The notes under the pieces: model-generated
Seen by the model: the letters and a program-made list of their open reading frames with translations, nothing else
What the model was told of the DNA's origin: nothing
Databases searched by the model: none
Assembly: GCA_003343815.1 (NCBI GenBank)
Contig: QAKL01000130.1
Coordinates: 1-9,109, forward strand
Reading direction: 5' to 3'
DNA length: 9,109 bases
Source: Clostridiales bacterium
GTDB taxonomy: Bacteria > Bacillota > Peptococcia > Peptococcales > Peptococcaceae
Shown: piece after piece, positions 1 through 6,012 of the stretch
How positions within the stretch are numbered: position 1 is the first letter of the stretch
Layout: every line of letters starts with the position of its first letter
Made by a program: the position numbers and the translations under genes

Positions 1-135
1 TGGGAAAACGGAAAGGCCCGCCCCAATATCAAGGCGATGAAAGCTCTGAAGCAGTACTGTGAGGAGTGTGGTCTCCCCTATGAGCCGCTTGAAAAAAGCT
101 GGCGTGAGAATAGAATTCAGGAGGGTGCGGTATGA
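1..135 (+). CDS. XRE-like helix-turn-helix regulator, C-terminal end (partial)
   Basis: The frame is open from the first base to a TGA at 133-135 and gives 44 residues. It begins WENGKARPN and continues with a short helix (IKAMKALKQYCEECG). A W-E-N-G-K-x-x-P-x string followed by a helix that counts through 'lkqyc' is the usual end of the recognition helix and last helix of an XRE/Cro-type HTH domain, so the missing upstream part is probably a small DNA-binding repressor. The stop overlaps the start of the next gene in an ATGA junction, so the two are translationally coupled and probably co-regulated. Only the tail is visible, so this is a family guess; a short unrelated protein with a similar tail cannot be excluded. 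Confidence 0.55.
   Translation, partial: WENGKARPNIKAMKALKQYCEECGLPYEPLEKSWRENRIQEGAV
119..124 (+). promoter_or_regulatory. Strong ribosome binding site for the AlbA_2 gene
   Basis: AGGAGG lies 7 bases before the ATG at 132, inside the end of the upstream gene. This near-perfect Shine-Dalgarno fixes the start of the AlbA_2 protein at 132. Confidence 0.8.
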
Positions 136-1589
136 TCGACTTCTGTAATCTTGAAAAATATCGGGAGAACAACCGCATCGAGGCCAAAAAAGCCCTTGGT
201 GGGCTGCCCAGGAGCATTTGGGAAACCTATTCCGCCTTTGCCAATACCCACGGCGGTATTATCCTGCTGGGAGTGGAAGAATGGGCGGATAAATCCCTGC
301 ACACGGTAGATCTGCCCGACCCTGACAGACTCATTAAGGAGTTCTGGGACATCGTCAATAACCCCAATAAGACCAGCGTTAATGTGCTGTCCTCCAAGGA
401 CGTATTTGTCCAGGAGGTGGATGGCAACCACATTGTGGTCATCAATGTTCCCCGTGCAGAGCGCTCTTATAAGCCGGTTTATGTGGATGGCAACCCACTC
501 TGCACCTACCGCCGCAACGGTGAGGGCGACTACCGTTGCACCAAAGAAGAATATCAGGCCATGGTGCGGGATGCTTCCGTGAAAACCCAGGACATGCTCA
601 TCCTGAATGAAATGGACATGACTGTGTTCAACAAAGAGAGCATTCGCAGCTATCGCCAGAGGATGCGCCTCTCCCGCCCCGGTCATGTATGGGAGGCGCT
701 GGAGGATGAAGATTTCCTTCTGAAGCTGGGCGCTGTGGGCATCGGCTCTGATGGGAAGAAGCATCCCACTTCTGCCGGACTTCTCATGTTCGGCAATGAA
801 TACGACATTGTGCGGGAATTCAATGCTTACTTTCTGGACTATCAGGAACAGTATGACGCTGATACCCGCTGGACTGACCGCATCATCTCCTCCTCCGGAG
901 ACTGGAGCGGCAATGTGTACGACTTCTATTTCCGCGTCTATAACAAGCTGATTCAGGACATTAAGGTACCGTTTAAAATGGATGGCGGCACCAGAGTGGA
1001 TGATACCCCTGTGCATCAGGCTCTGCGTGAAGCACTGGCCAACTGTCTGGTGAATGCCGATTATTACGGCAGACAGGGGCTGGTCATCGTCAAAAAGCGT
1101 AATAGCATTACGATGTCCAACCCAGGCAGCTTCCGCATCGAAATTGATGCCGCAAAGAGCGGCGGTGTTTCTGATCCGCGGAACGGAACGATGCTGAAAA
1201 TGTTCAACCTGATCGATATCGGTGAGCGTGCTGGTAGCGGCATTCCGAATATCTTCCGCGTCTGGCGCGAGCAAAATTGGACAACTCCGGAGATTACAGA
1301 GCAACTCGAGCCGGAGCGGACAACATTAACGCTCTTATTCTCCAAGAGTGACGATAAAAAAGCGGCGATAAAAAGTGACGATAAAAAAACGACGATAAAA
1401 ACAGCACGGCAAAAGAATGAAATTATTACTTACCTGACAGATCATATTTCGGCCAGAAGTGCTGATATTGCAGAACTGCTGGGTGTTAAGAGTACACGAG
1501 CCAAACAGCTGTTGAAGGGATTGCTGGATGAAGGTGTTGTTATTGCAGAGGGCGGCAATAAGAACCGTGTATACAAATTGAAAAGATAA
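132..1589 (+). CDS. AlbA_2 (Schlafen-like) ATP-binding transcriptional regulator
   Basis: This 485-residue protein belongs to the predicted regulators that combine an AlbA_2 domain, a GHKL-like ATP-binding domain and a C-terminal winged helix. The AlbA_2 part is residues about 12-148: E-N-N-R-I-E-A-K at 12-19, the signature AFANTHGGIILLGVEE at 35-50, and a YRRNGEGDYRCTKEE end piece near 126-140. A HATPase_c_4-like region follows, with REALANCLVNADY at 299-311 and ERAGSGIPNIFRVW at 365-378. Residues 406-423 are a tandem 9-residue repeat (SDDKKAAIK, SDDKKTTIK). A winged helix ends the protein (about 427-485; DIAELLGVKSTRAKQLLKGLL). Members of this family are common beside Type I R-M and other defence genes, and a DNA-binding regulatory role is usually assumed; the biochemistry is not settled. 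It is coupled to the upstream HTH gene and lies 74 bases before hsdM, so it may regulate the R-M operon. Confidence 0.88.
   Translation: MIDFCNLEKYRENNRIEAKKALGGLPRSIWETYSAFANTHGGIILLGVEEWADKSLHTVDLPDPDRLIKEFWDIVNNPNKTSVNVLSSKDVFVQEVDGNHIVVINVPRAERSYKPVYVDGNPLCTYRRNGEGDYRCTKEEYQAMVRDASVKTQDMLILNEMDMTVFNKESIRSYRQRMRLSRPGHVWEALEDEDFLLKLGAVGIGSDGKKHPTSAGLLMFGNEYDIVREFNAYFLDYQEQYDADTRWTDRIISSSGDWSGNVYDFYFRVYNKLIQDIKVPFKMDGGTRVDDTPVHQALREALANCLVNADYYGRQGLVIVKKRNSITMSNPGSFRIEIDAAKSGGVSDPRNGTMLKMFNLIDIGERAGSGIPNIFRVWREQNWTTPEITEQLEPERTTLTLLFSKSDDKKAAIKSDDKKTTIKTARQKNEIITYLTDHISARSADIAELLGVKSTRAKQLLKGLLDEGVVIAEGGNKNRVYKLKR
1347..1400 (+). repeat. Tandem 27-bp direct repeat (2 copies) inside the AlbA_2 gene
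   Basis: Units 1347-1373 and 1374-1400 are adjacent and identical at 25 of 27 bases. Each encodes nine residues, SDD-KK-xx-IK, in the linker between the ATP-binding domain and the winged helix. Because the unit is a multiple of three, gain or loss of copies keeps the frame and changes only the length of a charged linker. Confidence 0.9.
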
Positions 1590-1599
1590 CACAACGCAG

Positions 1600-1624
1600 T
1601 TTCCGTAAAGCCAATTTGCGGGAA
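1600..1624 (+). other. Hairpin in the gap before hsdM
   Basis: The 74-base gap 1590-1663 contains an inverted repeat. TTTCCGTAAA (1600-1609) can pair over 10 positions, two of them G-U, with TTTGCGGGAA (1615-1624) around a 5-base loop. It begins 11 bases after the AlbA_2 stop. No T-run follows, so it is not a classic intrinsic terminator. It could be a weak terminator, an mRNA processing or stability element, or a protein site. I see no convincing -35/-10 pair in the gap, and the hsdM Shine-Dalgarno is weak (GAGAAG at 1644-1649, 14 bases before the start). Confidence 0.45.
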
Positions 1625-1663
1625 AGCAGAAATACCAAATTAAGAGAAGCGTGGTAAACGAAC

Positions 1664-2314
1664 ATGGCAATAAAGAAAAATGAGCTGTACAGTTCTCTTT
1701 GGGCGAGCTGCGATAAACTGAGGGGCGGCATGGACGCCTCTCAGTATAAAGACTATATCCTGACCTTGCTGTTCGTGAAATATGTTACGGACAAGTTTAA
1801 GGGCGTAAAATATGCCGATATTACGGTTCCTGAAGGTGGCAGCTTCGATGATTTGGTTGCGCTGAAGGGCAATAAAAATATCGGTGAAGAAATGGACAAG
1901 GTCATTGCCAAGCTGGCAGAAGCCGGGGAGAACAATCTCCGCGGCGTGATCGACAATGCCCATTTCAATGATGAGGCCAAGTTAGGCAGCGGCAAAGAAA
2001 TGGTGGATAAGCTCACCGGCTTGATTGCCATTTTCCAGCGTGACGAATTCAATTTCAAAAAGAACAAAGCCAGCGGTGACGATATTCTTGGCGATGCCTA
2101 TGAATATCTGATGCGTCATTTTGCCACGGAAAGCGGCAAGAGCAAGGGCCAGTTCTACACACCGGCCGAAGTTTCCCGTATTCTTGCCAAAGTGATTGGC
2201 ATCGACAGCATCGAGGAGCGCGACGAGGGTTACTCCGTGTATGACCCTGCCTGCGGTTCCGGTTCACTTCTGATTCGAGCAGCGGATGAAGCCCCCTTCG
2301 AGATTGCTATTTGA
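1664..2314 (+). CDS. hsdM: HsdM N-terminal fragment (HsdM_N domain and AdoMet motif I)
   Basis: This is the 216-residue product expected if translation ends at the TGA. It starts MAIKKNELYSSLWASCDKLR, a very typical HsdM amino end, which supports the ATG at 1664 despite the weak ribosome binding site. Residues about 5-125 form the HsdM_N helical domain. GQFYTPAEV at 162-170 is the conserved segment entering the methyltransferase fold, and DPACGSGSLL at 194-203 is AdoMet-binding motif I. The fragment stops right after the first strand-helix unit of the Rossmann-like fold, so it lacks the catalytic motif and most of the core. On its own it should be inactive and probably unstable. Confidence 0.8.
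   Translation: MAIKKNELYSSLWASCDKLRGGMDASQYKDYILTLLFVKYVTDKFKGVKYADITVPEGGSFDDLVALKGNKNIGEEMDKVIAKLAEAGENNLRGVIDNAHFNDEAKLGSGKEMVDKLTGLIAIFQRDEFNFKKNKASGDDILGDAYEYLMRHFATESGKSKGQFYTPAEVSRILAKVIGIDSIEERDEGYSVYDPACGSGSLLIRAADEAPFEIAI
2312..2314 (+). other. Premature in-frame TGA in hsdM
   Basis: The TGA takes the place of the residue just before the conserved GQE that opens the second part of the methyltransferase core. An aromatic residue is often found there in HsdM; the only aromatic codon one change away is TGG (Trp). It lies 14 codons before the next in-frame ATG (2354). Confidence 0.85.
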
Positions 2315-2353
2315 GGACAGGAAAAGGAAGTAACCACCGCAGGTCTCGCCAAG

Positions 2354-4114
2354 ATGAACCTTGTCCTGCACAACAAGGCTGCCGGTGAGATCAGAGCAGG
2401 AAATACATTTTCTGCTCCCCGCTATTTTGAAGAAGATTCCGATGATGAGGTGCTGAAGCGTTTCGACTTTGCGGTGGCCAATCCTCCGTTTTCTCTAAAA
2501 AACTGGACGGATGGTCTTAAGGATTATGGCCGCTTTGATGGCTATGGCGACAGACCGCCTGAAAAGAACGGCGACTTTGCGTGGCTGCTCCATATTTTGA
2601 AGTCCTTGAAAAGCACTGGCAAGGCTGCGGTCATTCTTCCCCATGGTGTTCTGTTCCGTGGCAATGCGGAGGCGACTATCCGCAAAGCTATTATTGACAA
2701 GGGCTATATCAAGGGCATCATCGGCCTGCCCGCCAACCTGTTTTATGGCACCGGTATCCCTGCCTGCATTATCATCATCGATAAGGCTGATGCCGCCGAG
2801 CGCAAGGGTATCTTTATGATTGATGCCAGCCATGACTTCGTTAAGGACGGCAATAAGAACCGCCTGCGTGAGAGGGACATCTACAAAATCGTCACCACAT
2901 TCAATCAGCAGATCACAGACGATCGCAAGTATGCTCGTTTTGTCCCCAATGACGAAATCAAAGAGAAAAACGAGTATAACCTGAATATCCCCCGTTATAT
3001 TGACAGCTCCACCCCGGAAGATTTACAGGACATTGATGGACATCTGCATGGCGGTATTCCTGCGACAGATGTGGATTCCATGGAGAAGTATTGGGTACTG
3101 TTCCCCGGTCTGAAAGACAAGCTGTTTTCTCAGCTGCGGGATGGCTATTATCGGCTGAACATTCCCAAAGAGGATATCCGCAACGTGGTCTATAACGACC
3201 CTGAATTTTCTGCCTACGCCGAACGCATCGACGAGGCTTTTGACGCGTGGATGCAGATGGTGGATCCCGGGCTTCGGAGCATTGATGAAGACACGGAAGT
3301 CAAGCCCTATATCGTCGAGCTGTCGGAGCAGTTAATTGACTGCTTTGATGGTCTGGAGCTGGTGGATAAGTACGATGTCTACGAGGTGCTGCTTTCCTAC
3401 TGGCACGAAGTCATGGGCGACGATGTTTATCTTGTGTCGGTGGACGGTTATGGTGCCGCCCGGACATGGGAAAACATCATGGGGGAATACACCTCCGGCA
3501 AGAAAAAGGGTCAGGAAAGGGTCATTGGCTGGGAGGGTGTTTTGCTGCCCAGGGCACTGCTTGAGTCCGTATTCTTTGCCACCGAACGCAAGAAAATCAA
3601 TGAGGCGCAGGCCGTTGCCGAGGAGACTCAGAGCAGACTGGACGAGTTTGTGGAGGAACAGACCGGCGATGACGGATATCTGAAGGATCACCTCAACGAC
3701 AAGGATAAGGTGGACGCCAAGGCTGTCGCCGCCCATCTGAAGGTGCTGAAAAAGACTGATCCCAAGAGCGAAGAATATGCGGTATTGAAGCAGTTTGCGG
3801 ATTTGACGGATTCCCTTTCCAAGCAGAATAAAGCCGTTAAGGAAATGAACGCCGAATTGGAGGAAAAGGTTCGGGCGAAGTATGCTTTGCTGACCGATGA
3901 AGAGATTCTGGATCTGTTGGTAAACCGTAAATGGTATGCTACCATCTTTGAAGGGATCAAGGCACTGTATGTTACCACTTCCCACCAGATGACCAACCGC
4001 ATCGTGGAACTGGTGGAGCGGTATGAGAATACCCTGCCGGAACTGTCCGCTGCCGTTGCTGACTATGAGTCCAAAGTTAAAGCCCACCTGGAAAGGATGG
4101 GATTTGTATGGTAA
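2354..4114 (+). CDS. hsdM: HsdM C-terminal fragment (catalytic NPPF motif and long C-terminal region)
   Basis: This is the 586-residue frame beginning at the first ATG after the stop. The ATG encodes the conserved Met of AKMNLVLHN, so it is probably an internal codon rather than a native start. The nearest purine-rich tract (AGGAAG, 2325-2330) is 23 bases upstream, too far for efficient initiation. Catalytic motif IV is NPPF at residues 43-46, the (N/D)PP(F/Y) signature of adenine N6 methyltransferases. Further conserved core pieces are AVILPHGVLFRG (92-103) and GLPANLFYGTGIPA (124-137). After about residue 230 comes a long, acidic, mostly helical region with a likely coiled coil near 450-520, as in other long HsdM proteins, where the C-terminus contacts HsdS. 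Its last 7 bases overlap the start of hsdS. Without motif I it should not methylate DNA. Confidence 0.8.
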   Translation: MNLVLHNKAAGEIRAGNTFSAPRYFEEDSDDEVLKRFDFAVANPPFSLKNWTDGLKDYGRFDGYGDRPPEKNGDFAWLLHILKSLKSTGKAAVILPHGVLFRGNAEATIRKAIIDKGYIKGIIGLPANLFYGTGIPACIIIIDKADAAERKGIFMIDASHDFVKDGNKNRLRERDIYKIVTTFNQQITDDRKYARFVPNDEIKEKNEYNLNIPRYIDSSTPEDLQDIDGHLHGGIPATDVDSMEKYWVLFPGLKDKLFSQLRDGYYRLNIPKEDIRNVVYNDPEFSAYAERIDEAFDAWMQMVDPGLRSIDEDTEVKPYIVELSEQLIDCFDGLELVDKYDVYEVLLSYWHEVMGDDVYLVSVDGYGAARTWENIMGEYTSGKKKGQERVIGWEGVLLPRALLESVFFATERKKINEAQAVAEETQSRLDEFVEEQTGDDGYLKDHLNDKDKVDAKAVAAHLKVLKKTDPKSEEYAVLKQFADLTDSLSKQNKAVKEMNAELEEKVRAKYALLTDEEILDLLVNRKWYATIFEGIKALYVTTSHQMTNRIVELVERYENTLPELSAAVADYESKVKAHLERMGFVW

Positions 4115-5331
4115 AACCATGGGATACAGCCACAATTGGAGATTTTTTAGATTTTAAGAACGGCTTAAATAAGGGTAAAGAGTTTTTTGGATATGGCACG
4201 CCTATTGTCAACTATACAGATGTGTATAGAAAGCGCGGCCTTACGAAAAGCGATGTGCGTGGTAAAGTTAACCTTACTCGTGACGAAATTCATCGATTCG
4301 ATGCGCGAAAAAATGATGTTTTCTTTACCAGAACATCCGAAACACCAGAAGAAGTAGGAATGTCGTCGGTCTTATTAGACGATATTGATGATTGCGTTTT
4401 CAGCGGTTTTGTTCTTCGTGGCAGACCTAAAAATGATATGTTTGTGCCAGAATACTGCAAGTACTGCTTTACAACTGAAGCAATACGAAGTGCAATTATT
4501 ATGGGGTGCACATATACAACCAGAGCTTTGACCAATGGAACGCAACTGTCTGCTATTGAAATCGTGGTTCCGCCCAAGCCTGAGCAGGAGGCAATTGCAA
4601 AATCTCTTACTGAAATTGACGATTTGATTTCTTCTCTGGAAAAGCTGATAACCAAGAAAAAAGCCATTAAGCAGGGCGCAATGCAGGAACTGCTGACCGG
4701 CAAACGCCGCCTACCAGGATTCTCTGGAGAGTGGGAAACAAGGACATTACACGAAATATCCAACGAAATGGTTGATGGTCCGTTTGGAAGCAATTTGAAA
4801 ACAGAGCATTATACAACGGAGCGACAAGTCCGTATTATCCAGCTCAGTAACATTGGCGAAGCTGGTTGGAATAATGCGAATGTCAAATATACCACTTTTA
4901 GCCATGCTGCTGAATTACAGCGCTGTATTGTCCAACCCGGCTCTATTCTGATTGCCAAAATGATGCCCGCAGGAAGAGCAATTATCTGCCCAGATAATGA
5001 AAAAAGTTATATTTTAGGATCTGATGTTGTAAAAGTTGTCCCTAATAGCAGTGTTGATAGCAGATATCTTGTTTATGCAACAAAATCTCGATTTTACTTA
5101 GATCAAATTGCAGATGACACTCAAGGAAGCACTCGTGCCAGAACAAGTGTAAGCAAATTAAGAAAAACAGCCATTCTTTTTCCGGAAAAAGATGAGCAAA
5201 TAGCTATTGCCGACATTCTGTCCGAAATGGATATGGAAATTGCTGCGCTTGAAGGAAAGATTGCCAAATACCGTCAGATCAAACAAGGTATGATGCAGCA
5301 GCTTCTGACGGGTAAGATTAGGCTGGTATAA
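4108..5331 (+). CDS. hsdS: Type I R-M specificity subunit HsdS, two target-recognition domains
   Basis: This 407-residue protein chooses the DNA target of the complex. It has the standard two-half plan. TRD1 (about 5-155) is followed by a conserved helical spacer ending IKQGAMQELLTGK (187-199); TRD2 (about 207-360) is followed by a second spacer ending IKQGMMQQLLTGK (391-403). Both spacers are preceded by a PEQEAIAKSLTEID-like or DEQIAIADILSEMD-like helix (158-171, 362-375), the arms that hold the TRDs apart and set the gap in a bipartite site. The start ATGGTAA overlaps the hsdM stop, with AAAGGA (4092-4097) 10 bases upstream, so translation is coupled to hsdM. The TRD-coding parts are AT-rich (about 32% GC near 4141-4200), unlike hsdM, as is common for exchanged TRDs. 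The target cannot be read from the sequence. Confidence 0.95.
   Translation: MVKPWDTATIGDFLDFKNGLNKGKEFFGYGTPIVNYTDVYRKRGLTKSDVRGKVNLTRDEIHRFDARKNDVFFTRTSETPEEVGMSSVLLDDIDDCVFSGFVLRGRPKNDMFVPEYCKYCFTTEAIRSAIIMGCTYTTRALTNGTQLSAIEIVVPPKPEQEAIAKSLTEIDDLISSLEKLITKKKAIKQGAMQELLTGKRRLPGFSGEWETRTLHEISNEMVDGPFGSNLKTEHYTTERQVRIIQLSNIGEAGWNNANVKYTTFSHAAELQRCIVQPGSILIAKMMPAGRAIICPDNEKSYILGSDVVKVVPNSSVDSRYLVYATKSRFYLDQIADDTQGSTRARTSVSKLRKTAILFPEKDEQIAIADILSEMDMEIAALEGKIAKYRQIKQGMMQQLLTGKIRLV
4666..4704 (+). repeat. HsdS spacer repeat, copy 1
   Basis: This encodes the 13-residue segment IKQGAMQELLTGK after TRD1. It matches copy 2 at 5278-5316 in 11 of 13 residues, but 8 of those 11 shared residues use different codons. 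The repeat is kept at protein level and is too diverged in DNA to be a recent duplication. Confidence 0.85.
5278..5316 (+). repeat. HsdS spacer repeat, copy 2
   Basis: This encodes IKQGMMQQLLTGK at the protein's end, the partner of the segment at 4666-4704. It forms the symmetry element that makes the two halves of HsdS pseudo-repeats and docks one HsdM on each side. Confidence 0.85.
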
Positions 5332-5337
5332 AGGAGA
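5331..5337 (+). promoter_or_regulatory. Ribosome binding site of the response regulator gene
   Basis: AAGGAGA begins on the last base of the hsdS stop codon and lies 8 bases before the ATG at 5346. This strong site allows the regulator to be translated well from the shared operon message; no separate promoter is apparent in the 14-base gap. Confidence 0.75.
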
Positions 5338-5345
5338 GAAATAAT

Positions 5346-6008
5346 ATGAAATTGTGTTTGATTAGAAACGAAATTGCAGATCTTAATGCAGAACCTGTGC
5401 TTAAGAATTATTCATTATCTCAGTTAAAGCGAGTAACTGATATCTTGATCATTGACGATGATCCATTTACCTATGAGGACGCACTGAAAAAGAATGAATT
5501 CATGATTGATTACAAGTCTGATATTCAATCGCTCAAGGAAGTTGAAGCCTATAGCGTCATTCTTTGCGATATTATGGGTGTTGGTAAATTCCTCCAAAGT
5601 CAGTACGAAGGAGCATATCTCGTTCAGCAGATTAAGGGAAAATACCCACACAAAACGGTAATTATTTACTCAGGCAATCAGTTCAGTACTGCATATCAAG
5701 AATTCCTCAACTATGCGGATCACACCATGCAGAAAGGTGCCACGCTGGAAAAATGGAATTCTTTGCTAACTCAAATTATCAGGGACGAAGCTGACCCTGT
5801 AAAGCAGTGGGCTAAAACACGGAGTGCTCTTTTAGATGCGGGATTATCAATTGTTGAAGTGGCTAAACTAGAAGATAAATATGTTCGAGCGATTAAGAAC
5901 TCAAGTTACGAATCGTTGTCAAAATTGGCGGAGGATGCCGGCACTTCGTATAGACATATTATTACAGAGTTACTTTCCTCTACTATTGCAAAGTTGCTGA
6001 AGGGTTGA
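5346..6008 (+). CDS. Response regulator with receiver domain and uncharacterised C-terminal region
   Basis: The protein has 220 residues. After a 30-residue amino extension comes a receiver (REC) domain, about 31-148, with all key residues: the acidic cluster DDD at 37-39 (strand DILIIDDDP), the phosphate-accepting Asp75 (VILCDIMG), Ser109 (VIIYSGNQ) and Lys130 (MQKGA). It should therefore accept phosphate. The final 70 residues are helical. One stretch, 191-210, fits the spacing of a helix-turn-helix (Ala195, Gly199, Ile205), but I do not recognise an output family, so DNA binding is only a suggestion. Its natural partner is the kinase gene that starts 4 bases after its stop. Placement between hsdS and hsdR suggests a task tied to the R-M system. 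The gene is AT-rich compared with hsdM and hsdR, a sign of separate origin. Confidence 0.85.
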   Translation: MKLCLIRNEIADLNAEPVLKNYSLSQLKRVTDILIIDDDPFTYEDALKKNEFMIDYKSDIQSLKEVEAYSVILCDIMGVGKFLQSQYEGAYLVQQIKGKYPHKTVIIYSGNQFSTAYQEFLNYADHTMQKGATLEKWNSLLTQIIRDEADPVKQWAKTRSALLDAGLSIVEVAKLEDKYVRAIKNSSYESLSKLAEDAGTSYRHIITELLSSTIAKLLKG

Positions 6009-6012
6009 TGTT

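Larger units (their letters stand above)
1664..4114 (+). pseudogene. hsdM: Type I R-M methyltransferase subunit HsdM, interrupted by an in-frame TGA
   Basis: Read through the TGA at 2312-2314, the frame gives a continuous 816-codon gene with normal HsdM order and length for the long (about 800-residue) Type I M subunits: an N-terminal HsdM_N helical domain, the N6-adenine methyltransferase core and a long C-terminal region. The bases on both sides of the stop stay in one frame and keep conserved HsdM sequence (PFEIAI before, GQEKEVTTAGLAKMNL after), so a single nonsense change, not a frameshift, breaks it. The intact enzyme would transfer methyl groups from AdoMet to adenine N6 as M2S, and would form the platform for HsdR. 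HsdR cannot find its target without M2S, so loss of HsdM should silence both activities rather than cause self-cutting. A sequencing error is also possible. Confidence 0.85.

Noticed and set aside
117..1304. A long minus-strand frame (395 residues) opposite the AlbA_2 gene
   Set aside because: It mirrors a clear coding gene with strong domain motifs and a good ribosome binding site on the + strand; the minus translation shows no recognisable domain.
1590..1663. A sigma-A promoter for hsdM in the gap
   Set aside because: TTGCGG near 1616 has no convincing -10 at the right distance; the match is too weak to list.
2312..2314. Reassigned TGA codon (Trp or Gly code)
   Set aside because: TGA ends the upstream partial gene at 133-135 and the response regulator at 6006-6008, each followed directly by a new start, so TGA acts as a normal stop here.
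2312..2360. Selenocysteine insertion at the hsdM TGA
   Set aside because: I see no clear hairpin of the SECIS type just after the codon, and no HsdM is known to carry selenocysteine at this place.
3332..4135. A minus-strand frame of 267 residues opposite the end of hsdM
   Set aside because: It is the antisense of conserved HsdM C-terminal sequence and has no family features of its own.
4108..5331. Phase-variable hsdS by inversion or recombination of repeats
   Set aside because: No second hsdS, recombinase gene or long inverted repeat is in the window, and the two spacer copies differ at most third codon positions.
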